Below are positions 35,401-46,707 of a stretch of 64,000 nt of DNA, piece after piece. Within the stretch, counting starts at the first letter, position 1; every line of letters begins with the position of its first letter. A program made the position numbers and the translations under genes. The stretch lies in the NCBI GenBank assembly GCA_007115705.1, contig QXEO01000548.1, positions 9,374,383-9,438,382 of the forward strand, written 5' to 3'. The notes beneath the pieces were generated by a model. The model saw only the letters and a list, made by a program, of their open reading frames with translations. It was not told where the DNA came from and ran no database searches. The DNA is from Dactylis glomerata. Its lineage: Eukaryota; Streptophyta; Magnoliopsida; Poales; Poaceae.

Positions 35401-36174
35401 ATGGAACCCATCTCTTTGTAACCATCCAAGTTCAAATTTGAAGCGATGATTACAAGGTGGTAAATGGTTTCCAGTGGTCAGCAGAATTGGAGCGTGATCA
35501 GAAAAACCCTCAATACGTTCAAGCGCATGAACGGACACCAAAGGAAACTTAGATTCCCAATTTGCGTCCATGAGTACTCGATCCAGTTTCTCGTATGTGG
35601 GGATCGGTAGGCTATTAGCCCAGGTGAATTGTCTTCCAATCATCGACACCTCTCGCAAATCCAAACTATCAATAACAGCATTGAATAGAAAGGGCCAATG
35701 ATCATCAAACCAACCTCTATTCTTTTCATGACGGAATCTTAGTAAATTAAAATCCCCCCTAATTAAAATTGGGTACGGATTGTCCTTTGCTAAGTTTACC
35801 AGTTCACGAAGAAAGTCAGCCTTAAATTTTTCCTATGCAGCCCCATAAACAGCAACCAGACTCCACATGAAGTTATCAGCTTTGTTATGGATGTGGAGTT
35901 TTATATGATAATCTCCGCCCGAACGAGCCATTACTTCCATGGTGTCTGTCCGTACTCCAAGTAGAATACCCCCCGATCTACCACGAGGAGGTTGGGATGT
36001 CCAAACAAAGTCTTTTCCACTAGAAAGGCGGTCGAGAAGATGTTGAGAGAAATCCCTTCTACCAGTTTCCGAAATTGCAACAAAATCTAAATTATGGTCC
36101 TTAATGCAATGAGCAATATGTAAATGTTTAGCCAAGTCACCAAGACCTCTGCTATTACTGAACATACCATTCAT
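32492..36174 (-). pseudogene. LINE-B ORF2: AP endonuclease, reverse transcriptase, zf-RVT
   Basis: The endonuclease starts MNGMFSNSRGLGDL at 36174 and includes DFVAISETGRRDF and RGDFNLLRF. The RT has KAPGPDGFPAEFYQ, KLDFEKAYDKVKW, QGDPLSPMLFN and active site QYADDTILFM. The zinc-binding domain has CVFCQHDETIKHLFFHC. Three lesions are seen: TAG at 35835-35833 where CAG/GAG is expected after VAVYGAA, a one-base loss near 33125 (EFV then NLHES), and TAG at 32707-32705 after AFIWSL where Trp would fit. With the lost base restored in length only, the span equals 1228 codons. The two TAGs fit C-to-T type decay. No RNase H domain is present, unlike LINE-A. Confidence 0.9.
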
Positions 36175-39100
36175 TTGGACACAATTTTAGATTTTGTAGG
36201 TCTAGCACCCTTCTTAGAGGATTTCTTCCCTGATGACAACTTAGATTTTCTGCCAGCTGCTTTGAGTTCATACAATGAACCTAGCATGGTTTCATCTAAG
36301 TCAATCTCAGAGACAACACCAACTAGACTAGAGAGAAGCTGACCATCCATTGTGGCATTCGCTTCCTCTTCGTCTAAATCGGTATTAACAATAACATTCT
36401 GAAGCTTAGGACTGACAGTTAAACGGTCATATTCCATATGCCTCAAAACATTCGCAGAAACAGAAACCTCAGCATCATTCTTTCCTAGTTTAATGCCAAC
36501 AACATTTAACTTTGAAGAAATAACAGGAGTAGAAAGAGAAATAAAGGAAGAGGAATGTGATTTCGTACCGCCGTAGTCGAGGTTCTTTTCAGCTTTGCGC
36601 CGCATGGCCTTCTTTAAAGTGTCCTCATCAGTGGCGATGGACCCATCCGCTGCTACCACATGACGTGTACTATGCCTCGGCGAAGGTGCACGCGGCAGTA
36701 CATGTGTTGGCGGCGAAGATGTAGAAGCCCGTGAAGGGGATGTTGGGAGTGAAACACACCCTATATCCCTCGAAAAAGGTTCCTCCATGGGTGGCGAGGC
36801 AGGCAGCGTTGAAGAAGATCCTGCCTTGACATCCGATACAGCGACGGGAGAAGAGACAGGTGGGGACAAAGGAGCCGATGCAGGATCCCCACCTGGCATA
36901 TCTCTGAACAGTGCCGGCGAAGCAGACGGGGGGCCATCGGCGATGGGCGGCCCAGCCACCACGTCCAGGCCCACCAGGGGCCCGCTAGTGAGAGCTGCCC
37001 CAGGCAGCGGCTGAACGGAGGCTGCCCCTGGCATCGGCGAAGAAGGCGCTGCCCCAGGCAGTGACGTAGACGGTGCTGTCTCAGGCAGCAACGGTGAAGC
37101 AGAATCCGCCCTAGGCGGCGGCGAAGCAAAGCCTGCTCCAGGCAGCGGCGAGACAAAGTGCTGCCCCAGGCAGCGGCGAAGCCACGCCCGCCCCAGGGGC
37201 TACCAAAGGCTGCGGAGGCGAAGCACACTGGGATGCTGGGAGCAGCGTCGTGGCCTTCGACATGGGCAGCGTAGACATGCAGACCTGCGGTGATTTGGAG
37301 CGGATTGCCGCCACAATTTCTTTCCCACGCGGCGTCGTTGGATACGGATTCAAAGGTGTAACAACAATAGAACTAAGCACATCACCACCCGGGGTACCCG
37401 AAGACCCATCCATAACTGTCTTCCCATGAGAAGAGTCATTAGAAGACTGTGGTTTATCAATATCCATGCGAGCAGCCGAGTTGGAATTTCGGCGAGGAGC
37501 ATCCATATCATCCGCATCCGGACCCGCACCATCATTACTAGAATCGTCTCCTTTCTTCCTCCAAAAGAAAGGTGTGAACCCAGGATCAGCAACAAAGTTC
37601 GGCTGCTCTCTGCGGAAATAAAGATCATAGCCTTTTAGCTTCAACGTGACAGTCACCCCAAGACAAGCACACCCATGCACCTCGTGGAATTTATCCAAGT
37701 TTTTGGGTTCCATCATCGCCACTAGAATACGAACCACTCCAAGGCTCCGGAGAGATACTAAATCAACATCAAGGGTAGTACCAATCAGTGACCCGACAGC
37801 CCATAGCCCAAGGAAGTGTCTAACAGTGTGAGGTACACCATCAACCTGAACCCACACTGGCTGAAGCTCAAAACTATGAGGCACATCCTGAGCCTTCCAA
37901 ACACTGAAGGTCATTTGTGCAGAAGAATTAGGCACACCTAGCTGAAAATCATCCATCCTCTGAAGATCCTCAACAGTGGGAAAACTCACAAGAAATGCAT
38001 CCTCACCATGGGGAATCGCTTCCCACTTCCATTGAGAGCTTAGCGGACAGATTCTTGCCATCACACACTGAATGGACTCAGCAGAAACAGAACCACCTGT
38101 AATTTTAATGAGGGCAGTAGGCGATCCTTTCGGAGCGAGGTGAGCCTTGAAAACACTGTCTGGCAGTCGCCTACAAAGAGACTCCTCGCATGCCGGTCCG
38201 CCAACAAAAGCCTGCGGCTTAGGGAGTCTCAAAGTGGGGCAGCGTAGAGTCGGATGAGAGCCAGTATCACAAACAAGACAGTAGTGCTGGACCTTGCAAT
38301 CTTTGGTGGCATGAGTATCGACTGAACACTTCCAGCACTTACCAACCTTCTTGCCCTCAACATTGGGCTCCTCCATGGGTAGCAATGGCGCCAGCTGATC
38401 CGGAGTCGGGGTAGCTTGTACTGGCGCAACGCCAGCTGGAGGACCTATGGCGGGCAAAAGAGGCATCTGCTGCGGAATAAATGGTGCCTGAGGGGGCTGC
38501 GACCCCTGCGCACCAGCAATCCCACCATTCTTTTTCTTCTTCCTCTTATTCTTAGCAGTCGTGGGAACAACCGGAGCCGGAATACCGGTCTGCTGAAATG
38601 GCGGAAACCCCGGTGCTTGCTGAAATTGGCTTGGCCCAGGCTGGCTGAACATCTGCGGAGCGTAGAACGGCGGGGCCTGCTGATAGACCGGCGGCTGCTG
38701 GAAGGTTGGAGCCTGCTGGTTGTACACTGTCGGCATATACGCCGGCGGACCAGGTTGACGTGAAGGAGGCTGCAAAGGCTGCAGCGGCCGAGGAGGCGAG
38801 GGCATCGACAGCCCAAATTGCATCGGCGGTGCCGCACCACCAGGCTGAGCCCCACCGGCCTGAAGCGTCGAGGCTGACGGGATCGGGGCAGGCGGGCGTC
38901 CAGCCGAGGGAGCGGGGGCAGACGGGCGCGTCCCCGCCGCGGAGAATCCGGGAGCAGACAGGCGGGGTGCAGCCCCAGCGGATCCACCCGCGGGAGGCTG
39001 CAAACCAGCCATCACGGACGCCGCCCCGGCAATGACGGCGTAAGACCGCACCGGAGACCGAAGCGTAGAAGAGCTTGACGGCAGAGAAGAACTTGTCGGC

Positions 39101-39995
39101 GGGGAAGTAGAAGAGCTCGAAGACGGGGAAGCTGTAGTAGAGGACGGCGGCACTGCGTAGACGGAACTTGATGGCGGACTCGATGCTCGTTGCGGCGGCG
39201 AACCAGACAAGGCAGAAACGAACTGCGAAGGCTCGACAACCCTAGCCTTAGGGGCCCACAGCGACCAAAACCATCATGCGATGTGTTCCAATCTGAACTG
39301 CCGAAACGGTTTGATCGCATGCACGTGATCCCCGCGGGAGTAACGCCCCCCGATTCCGCCTCGTCCGCGCAGCTGGCGACCGCCAAACTCGGAGAAGATT
39401 GCGTCGAGGTCTCCCCGCCGGGCATCGCCGACGATACCACCGGAGAGTAGGATGCCGAGCTCACCGCCAAGTCTAGGAATTGACCTAGGACGGGCAGAGG
39501 AGTGCACCGCCGCCGGGGCAGGGGTCCTCGCCAAGCCCCCATCCTGGGCATCCGCGCCAGACGTACCCCGGAGGGAGATGAGCAAGCTCCTCTTGCAGAA
39601 GCCGGTGGCGAGGCATCTGGCAGCCTAGCGTCCTCCACTCCGGCGGACATGCAGCGCATCGTCGTACCGGAAGGCGGCCCGGAGGACCGCAACTTCTCCC
39701 AGAAACGCGACGCCGGTGTCGGGAAGCCGATCTCCCGCCAGAAGTCCACAACGACCTCCGCCGCCGGCTTCTTCCTCCGCATCACCGTCGTCCATCCTTC
39801 CTCCCCATCCTCTTCTAGAGCCTGAAGCACAACTTGAGCCGGAATGCCCTCCTCGTCCACCTCCGACCCGCTACTATCGGATCCCAGGCAAGAGAACCTG
39901 GATCCATTCGAAGCGGCGGACGACGGCGAGGCATCAGACGCCGGCAACCTTGGGGCCAAGGTCAGGCGGCGGCATCGGCGCTCCAGCTCTCGCAT
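36171..39995 (-). pseudogene. LINE-B ORF1: gag-like protein with CCHC knuckles
   Basis: The reading frame starts at ATG 39995 (MRELERRCRRL), passes through an acidic N-terminus (EEDGEEGWTTVMRRK), shifts frame near 39260 into the WAPKARVVEPSQFVSAL region, and shifts again near 37100 to the C-terminal part ending IVSK. It has a Pro/Ala-rich linker, then two zinc knuckles at about 38330-38230 (CWKCSVDTHATKDC and CLVCDTGSHPTLRC). A second low-complexity Pro-Gly-Ala repeat region lies at 37250-36960. The shifts cancel, so the ancestral ORF was about 1275 codons, long for a plant LINE ORF1. It would bind LINE RNA. The TGA overlaps the ORF2 ATG as ATGA. Confidence 0.8.
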
Positions 39996-40130
39996 CTCCA
40001 AATCTAGTACATGGGTGTGCTTGTCTTATATTTTTTGCATTTATATCATGTAAAGAAAAGGACACTAATATGTTAAGAAGTATGTGATATAAAGAAATTA
40101 ACATTTGTGTAGTGCAATGGACTTCAGCCA

Positions 40131-40200
40131 CTGAACATTTGTCTAGTACCCTTCTTAGAGGATTTCTTCCCTGATGACAACATTTTGTAGGTCTAGTACC
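40131..40200 (-). other. Rearranged filler at the LINE-B 5' junction
   Basis: 40142-40200 repeats parts of LINE-B 36187-36240 (CCCTTCTTAGAGGATTTCTT and ATTTTGTAGGTCTAG) in changed order. ACTGAACATT, the start of the target duplication, occurs a third time at 40132-40141. It looks like template switching during the end of insertion. Confidence 0.7.
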
Positions 40201-40213
40201 ACTGAACATTGTT

Positions 40214-41040
40214 GAGCACTTCATATTGTTGATGAGCTGACCCGTGGCAATACCATAAGCATCAATCACCCGTTTAGCATGCAAGGCTTCATTAGTGTTT
40301 GCTTTGAAGAAAAGTAAGGTATCATCCGCAAAGAGTAAGTGTGACACTCCTGGCGCTCTTGCACACACCTTGACAGGGGTTATCTTGTGTTGTAGCAAAC
40401 CTTGTCTCAAAAGTGCAGATAAACCATCAGCGACAAAGAGGAATAGGAACGGGGAGAGTGGATCACCTTGCCAAAGTCCATGCGACGGTGCAAATGAATC
40501 CAAGATAGCTCCATTAAATTTCACATTATATCTCACCGTGGTGACACAAGTCATGATCCACTTCACCCACCGGCGGTCAAAGCCTATCTTTTGCATCGCT
40601 TGCTCCAAGAAACTCCAGTCTACCCGATCATAAGCCTTTGACAAGTCAAGTTTATAAGCACAAAAACTTCTTTCTGGATCCTTCTCTTGCTGAATATAGT
40701 GGAAGCACTCAAATGCAACTAGCGTGTTGTCCGTTATAAGGCGACCCAGTACAAATGCACTCTGATTAGGAGATATCAACTCATCCAGTATAGGCCTTAG
40801 TCTATTAACTAGGCATTTGGCAAGCACCTTATATACCACATTACATAAACTTATGGGTCTGAAATCTATAACTTTAGCGGGGAGATCTACCTTTGGTATC
40901 AACACAACAGTGGCGTCATTCACTCCTTTAGGCATAATGCCAGTTCTAAAAAAACTCTTTGACCGCAGGGATAATTTCCTCTTTTAGAACCCCCCAATTA
41001 CGCTGGAAAAAGCGGGCTGGAAAGCCATCCAGCCCGGGTG
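40214..41040 (-). pseudogene. LINE-A ORF2, N-terminal part: reverse transcriptase palm and fingers
   Basis: The frame 40935-40214 has RT motifs DFRPISLCNVVYK, KLDLSKAYDRVDW, QGDPLSPFLF and the active site FADDTLLFF. An extra base in a run of seven A (plus strand, about 40948-40954) shifts the start segment (APGLDGFPARFF to VKEFF). The ORF is cut at the LINE-B insertion point and would continue without loss of frame at 32338, because the insertion only duplicated 13 bp. Confidence 0.9.
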
Positions 41041-41064
41041 CTTTTAGGAGAATTTGCCTTTGTT

Positions 41065-41716
41065 ATGGTACAATATCTTCCTTCTACGACAAACGGGCAA
41101 GACATCTGAATCTTTGGCACCACTGAATCTGGCTGTTTATAGGGGATATACTAACTTGCATATTTTATCTTTAGAAGTCTTGAATACTTGGGTTAGAGGC
41201 AGTCAAAGTGCATTGCAGTCTTCAACGTTCATTTTGCTCTTTTGCTCAGCTGAGATTTCTGACCACACGAAATGACTTAGATATGAGGCTTGAATCCATC
41301 TCTTTGATGCACAGGCTGGGGGTGCCCCATTTTGAAAAAAAAAGGCTTTAATTCACAGTGAAAGCGTATCTCTTTGCTTCAGTTTGCTACCTTGAAGTGC
41401 TTTTTGCAAGACATGAGATTACCGACTGCTACTATAACCCAATTGAAGTTGTTTGCTCTCCTCCACCAGTCAAACCCCCTGATCATCGGTTCTGCTCCGC
41501 TGCTACCCCCTCGAGTGAACGGCTCGTGGCAAAACACAAGGACGGCTATGATTTCTCGGTACCCCTTCGGGAGGGAGGGTAGGATGGTAAATCCATCATT
41601 CTGTACAACCCTCGTATAGCCCGTACAACCCACATTTGTTTGTACGTGTAAGAGGAATAAGTGTACGTGCACATGTGTACTATATGCGTACAAAAGGAGT
41701 ACGGTGCGTGTGCCGG
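41065..41716 (+). other. Intergenic region upstream of the zf-XS-like gene
   Basis: Starts with the continuation of the LINE-A target site, which has an open frame (41054-41275) of unknown meaning. No other gene is supported. The last part is the upstream region of the gene at 41837. Confidence 0.4.
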
Positions 41717-41723
41717 TATAAAA
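41717..41723 (+). promoter_or_regulatory. TATA box
   Basis: TATAAAA lies about 114 bases before the ATG at 41837, in a GC-rich pyrimidine-flanked context typical of plant core promoters. Confidence 0.6.
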
Positions 41724-41836
41724 GGCATCTCCCACCCACCCGCCGCTTTCTTCCCCAATCGGAGCAAGCGGAGAAACCCTACCCCATCCCATCCCACCTC
41801 GTCCCCGCCGGTGCACCTCATGGCCGGTTCAAGGCG

Positions 41837-43806
41837 ATGTCGACTCGCTCGCGCGCAGATGCGTCCGCCGCGGCAGGTGCGGCGGATGTGGAGGGGACGG
41901 AGCTCACAGCAGAAGGCGTCACGGCCACCTTGGTCGCGGCGGTGGCTGATGCGGAGGAGACCAAGGAGGCCGCGGCAGGTGCGGCCGATTTGGGCGATGC
42001 GGTGACCACAACCGATCTCACGGCGGAGAGCGGTGCGGCCACGGTCACGACGGCTATGGTGGAAGCGGTGGAGGAGGAGGCGGCGGCTGTGGTGGGAGCG
42101 GTGGAAGAGGAGGAGGCGGCTACCGCTGCGGGGCCGGATCTGGCGCTGACGGATCCGACCGGAGTAGGGGGAGGCGATGGCGGTGAAGAAGCCGTGCCGA
42201 TCGATGCGGCGGCGCTGGTGGTGGAGCTGGCAGTTCTGGTGAATGCCGCCGTCGCCGATGCCGCGGTGGCCGATGCCGTTGACTCAAACCCACCGTCGCC
42301 TGAAGTGGTAAATCCCCCACCTGCTGTTATTTTGTTCTCAATAGCAGCAACTGTGTTAGACATAAAACCTGCTGTTATTTTGTTAGGGTTAATCAAAAAA
42401 ACTATCACTGGCCATGGTTTCAGTTTAGTGGACTTGTAAAGATTATTTAAGGCATGTTGTTTCACCTTTTCTTTGCATTTCAATTGTTAATGACTCCTAA
42501 TATCATCCTAGTGTTGTTTACTTGTGAGTAGGTTATTCTTTATTTAAATATGATGTAACATTTTAATTGCATTCAAAAACTTCATGGCAGTGGCCTTTAG
42601 TATTAAGTGTATAATCATGTTCCTTATCATATCCTCATATATAGTGAAAGAAGGGATAACTTGGGATCCAGTCCTTCATGTTGTTGAACAGATCCTTGCC
42701 GCACTAGTTAATCATGTTTTTTGTTTAAAAAATGTGTGATGATTTGTGATGTCTTTAATTAACTATGAGGTGTAATGGATGAAATAGTGTTGTGCTTGCA
42801 AGTGTATTGTTGTTTTAATTTCTTCTAGTTTCTTTACTACAACACATAACTTGCATGACATGTGTAAGATCCTTCAAGAATGTAGCTATGGTTTTAAGCT
42901 ACCCCATTCTAGATGTCCCTATGGCAGTGTACTTTTCTACCCTGAGTTATGATGGCTTTGAATTCTGCTTAACCAATTTAGTGTTGAGTAGTAAAATGTA
43001 ACTTATATTGAATTTCATATCTAGGATCTTAGGTCATGTTATATAATCTAGTTATTGATAATCTGACCAATCACATATTTCCCTTTTTATGATGTAGTTT
43101 AACTCAAGTTATAGAATATGGCTATTTCTGACTAATCAAATATTAAGCTTAACTCAAGTTATAGAAGATCAATTTCATCAAAAGGAATGTTCATTATTTC
43201 ATGTCTTGTGGAGACTATATTTAAAATTCACATTTTCATAGTTATCTTAATGGTAGTTGTAAATGTGTTAATCTGTTACCTTTGAGGTGCTTCACATGTA
43301 AATTTTTGCATTTGTAATATAACGTCAAATATTGTATTTTCCCAGAGTGAAAACAGTAAGAAGCGCATGTATGCAGAAATTGATGCTATGTATGAAAAAG
43401 CTATGTGTGAGAATGTGAGCTCAGACGACGACGTCGAGCAGGTCAATGTGAGTGTAACTTGATTGATTTTACATATTCTGTGTCTTTTTTTGTATTATAC
43501 ACATGCTAACAAATTTCCAAATCTATATTGTAGTATGACTCCAATGGCTCCACCGAGACTGTGCGGAAGAGCAACCTTGTCTCTTTTATAGACAAGGAGG
43601 CGGAGAAGCTGCAGCAACAGGGCACCCGCGCATTCAAGAAGAGGGGGAGGTACTTCTGCCCATACCATATCCACAGGCCAAGGGATGGCACTAGGCAGAG
43701 CCTCATCCAGCATGCTAAAGCCCTAGCAAAAGATGATGTCTTGGTGCGTGTTAGGGGTCAGCATGCTGCTCTGATGAGGGCGATGAATCACGCTGCTGCT
43801 CCATGA
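41837..43806 (+). CDS. Ala/Glu-rich protein with zf-XS-like C-terminus (3 exons)
   Basis: Exons 41837-42307, 43346-43447, 43534-43806; all GT-AG, all phase 0, 281 aa. Exon 1 encodes a low-complexity region of Ala, Val, Glu and Asp (residues ~8-150), probably disordered. Exon 2 is charged (KKRMYAEIDAMYEKAM then an acidic SSDDDVE). Exon 3 ends with RGRYFCPYHIHRP, LIQHAKALA, and RGQHAALMRAM, resembling the zf-XS zinc-binding module (C-x2-C/H, then HA, then H-x-AL) of SGS3/FDM-type RNA-directed silencing proteins. The first pair is CPYH rather than CPFC, and no XS domain follows, so a role in RNA silencing is only a suggestion. An upstream in-frame start (41636) lies before the TATA box and was not used. 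A TATA box supports this start. Confidence 0.7.
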
Positions 43807-44090
43807 ATTGATCCCTGCAAGTTTGGTTCAGATCATCAACTATAGTTATGAGTTGGTGATCTGCTTTTGTTATTGTACATTATGTTGTTTGTGTTGGCTG
43901 TGGACAATATAGTAGCATGTTAGCGCTACTATAAGTTTGTTAAGTTATGGGTAGCTTAAAACTTAGTAAGTTTAAGTAGCACCTGCTGTTTATGGTGCTT
44001 CTTTTGGTACTGTGATGACACCTACTGTGATAGCTTATGCAAGCTTTATTACCTACTATTGTTGATTGTCTTTATTTTGGAAGTTGTGAA
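43807..44090 (+). other. 3' region of the zf-XS-like gene
   Basis: AT-rich sequence after the stop codon, probably 3' UTR followed by intergenic DNA. Nothing else is seen. Confidence 0.5.
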
Positions 44091-44622
44091 TAGGGCTGCA
44101 AATTAGTCGAGTTCAAGCGAGTTAGACTTGGCTCAGCTCAACTCATACTAAAATTTGAGCGAGCTCATACCGAGTTGAGTTAAACATCGAGTTGTAAAAC
44201 TTGATTCATACTTAGCTTGTAACGATCTCGAGTCGATTTCGAGCTAAGAAATATAATAAATTTTCTATTTTCCTTGCATATAAAAGGAACAAAATATTAT
44301 CCACAACACATAGAAGTAATGAATTCACCTTCCATATTCTCTTAATCATATCTCATCTAAATTTGAAGGAATAAATGTCATCCACAATAACAAATTTCTA
44401 CATTATGTTTAAATATTTAACAAATTATTGTACATGATTATATTTTTCCGAGCTCTCAAGCTAAATCGAGTGAGCTAGTGTTGGCTCAAGATCAACTCGT
44501 GTTCCAGTCGAGCTATAAAAGACGCTCGTACTCGGATCATTTCTTTTCGAGTCGATCTCGAGTCGAGCTACAAAATGAGTCGATCTCGAGCCGATACGAG
44601 TCTCGAGCTTTTCTTACAGCCC
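44091..44622. mobile_element. hAT-like TIR element (about 530 bp)
   Basis: Starts TAGGGCTGCAAATTAGTCGAG and ends CTCGAGCTTTTCTTACAGCCC, imperfect inverted ends. AAGTTGTGAA occurs on both sides (44081-44090 and 44623-44632), giving an 8-10 bp target duplication. Both arms are full of GAGTCGAG/CTCGAGTCG motifs, which make long imperfect hairpins. No ORF. Confidence 0.75.
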
Positions 44623-44632
44623 AAGTTGTGAA

Positions 44633-45229
44633 CTCGTGATGATCGATGGTGCACCTGTCGTGAATTTTGTTGTTAGATCTCACCAATTCCATAGTAAGAA
44701 ACAACTAAAGATATAAAATGGTAGAAAAACATTAAGTTTGTTCATAAATTGAAATACAAATTTATAAACTGCTGTTTTTAATTTGCAAAATAAGATTAAA
44801 AAGAGCCTGCCAACTAGCAGGACTTCTAACATGCGCGGCCTGGGTATGACTTAGGACATTTTACAAGGACTCCGGCCCGTGCATATTACAGGCCCAACTA
44901 GATTTGGCCCACAGGGCGAGATGAGAACGGAGTTAACATGTTGGTTACCGAGAGAGGCTCGTGAAACAGGTCATACGCCAGGGTATTTATGTAGGTGCGC
45001 ACACCTCCCCGGTAGCGAGGTGGGACTAAACTCCGACGTCCCGTGTAGGCAGCACCCGCCCTGACCCGGAACTGGGCTGAGGACCATTTCTCTTCCCACC
45101 GGGCCACACGGAAGCAGCACAGTGTGACGGCTGGGCCGGCCTGTTTGCAGGCCGGGCAGCCAGTTTTCCTTTTGTTTTTTATATATTCTGCATTTTATTG
45201 TTAAGTACTTACCACACGTAAAAATGTGA
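44633..45229. other. Intergenic DNA
   Basis: No supported gene. 44870-45170 is GC-rich with scattered GGCCC motifs, but the frames there are short and uninformative. Confidence 0.4.
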
Positions 45230-46097
45230 AAAATTTAAAACAAATATGCAATACCGCCACAAATAATTGTGTTGTGTCACAGAATTTTTTTAAGCTATTT
45301 TAAAAAGGTCAAAAAATCAATATGCTAGGAATGGCTCTCTCAGGTAGGCCTGAAAGGTCCTTTTTCTAGATATGAGATTTTTTTGACATTCATGAAATGG
45401 TCCAATTTTTTCCCCACTTGCTGAAATACCTAAATGTACTTTAAATGAAGTGGTTTCATGCATTTGTTGTTATTGTTGTATGTGATATGGCAGTATGAAT
45501 AGTGATGATTTTTCTAGATTTCTAACGGGTGTCAAACATGGTTTTCACACATGCAATGAGTGTAGAAGCACTATGTACATACACTAGACACATTGATCCA
45601 AGTCACCACACTGAATATTTGTTATGTTTGGATGCTAGTGTAGCCACGCCGGTGCAGCAGATCATGTCTACCCTGACTTATGGTATGCTGGAGCAAGTGT
45701 GCAGCCACACTGGCGCGCCAGATCACGTCTACCCTGACTTTCTGGGGTTTGGATGGGGTGTTGGACCACTTGTTTCACACATGCAAAGTGTGGGCCTCCT
45801 TTGTGTTTCTACCCTAGACTCATAGCTCCAAGGCACCTCACACACTTCTTGTGGTATGCTGGAGCTAGTGCAGGCACACTGGCGCGCTAGGTCACATTTA
45901 CCTTGACTTTTCCAGGGTTTGGAAGGGTGTTGGACCACTTGTTTCACACATGCAATGTGTGGGACCCCTTTGTGTTTCTACCCTAGACTCATAGCTCCAA
46001 GGCACCTCACAGACTCCTTGTGGTATGCTAGAGCTAGTGTAGGCACACTAGCGCGTCAGGTCATGACTACGCTGACTTGACGTGATATTCAATAATG
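45230..46097 (+). repeat. Old, diverged copies of the flank and 168-bp repeats
   Basis: 45230-45540 is a degenerate form of the flanking block. From 45600 to 46080 GGTATGCT recurs at 45682, 45853 and 46022 (spacing 171 and 169). These units share GTCTACCCTGACTT, ACACATGCAA.GTGTG and CCTAGACTCAT blocks that align with the 168-bp unit of the younger arrays. Confidence 0.65.
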
Positions 46098-46707
46098 CAC
46101 TATATATTCCAAAAAATTACAAAAATGTGAAACCTACATATTCTCTCTTTGTTGATGTAGAAAGTCATGTGTAAAAAATCTGAGTGGATTTGGCGATGGT
46201 CGAAAAAATCAATTGCTTACAAAACCTGGCTCAAGTGAGACCAAACAGGTCGTCCCTAAGCATGTGATTTTTTCGACCATCACGAAATCTGCCTAAAATT
46301 GTTGTACATTGTTGCATGCACATACTAAACAAGATTATGAAAGAATTTTCAAAAAAAAAAGAATTTTATAATGCCCCCTATATGGTACGGACCGAAGACT
46401 ATACCTGATATTCAATAATACACTATATATTCCAAAATATTCAAAAAAATGTGAAACCTACATATTCTCTCTTTGTTTGTGTAGGAGGTCATGTGTAAAA
46501 AATCTGAGTGGATTTGGTGGTGGTCGAAAAAATCACTTGCTTACAAAATATGTCTCAAGTGAGACCAAACAGGTCATCCCTAAGTATGTGATTTTTTCGA
46601 GCATCTCGAAATATGACCAAAATTGTTGTACATGGTTGAATGCACATACTAAACATGATTACGAAAGAATATTCAAAATAATGAATTTTATAATCCACAA
46701 AGCACCG
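46098..46707 (+). repeat. Two tandem copies of the array-flanking block
   Basis: CACTATATATTCC starts the copies at 46098 and 46421 (spacing 323). Both contain GTCATGTGTAAAAAATCTGA and a GAGACCAAACAGGTC block followed by ATTTTTTCGA. The second copy runs straight into the 168-bp array. A third copy is at 52515-52800. Confidence 0.8.

Larger units (their letters stand above)
32339..40200 (-). mobile_element. LINE-B: near full-length L1-type LINE nested in LINE-A
   Basis: The 13-bp target duplication ACTGAACATTGTT is at 32326-32338 and 40201-40213. The minus strand order is 5' junction (about 40131-40200, rearranged), ORF1 (39995 to 36171), ORF2 (36174 to 32492), 3' UTR, short poly(A) (T run at 32339-32344). 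About 7.86 kb. It has more intact coding sequence than LINE-A and inserted later. Confidence 0.93.
30301..41045 (-). mobile_element. LINE-A: 5'-truncated L1-type LINE with RNase H, split by LINE-B
   Basis: The 19-bp target duplication AGGAGAATTTGCCTTTGTT is at 30282-30300 and 41046-41064. A T run at 30301-30309 is the poly(A) tail on the minus strand. Removing the nested LINE-B and its duplicated site leaves about 2.87 kb. The element therefore begins inside reverse transcriptase (APGLDGFPARFF, the motif-0 region, near 41040) and runs to the C-terminal RNase H. It is a truncated copy from target-primed reverse transcription. Confidence 0.93.

Noticed and set aside
41818..42483. 221-codon minus-strand frame rich in Ala/Ser
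   Set aside because: Antisense shadow of GC-rich exon 1 of the zf-XS-like gene, whose splice structure supports the plus strand.
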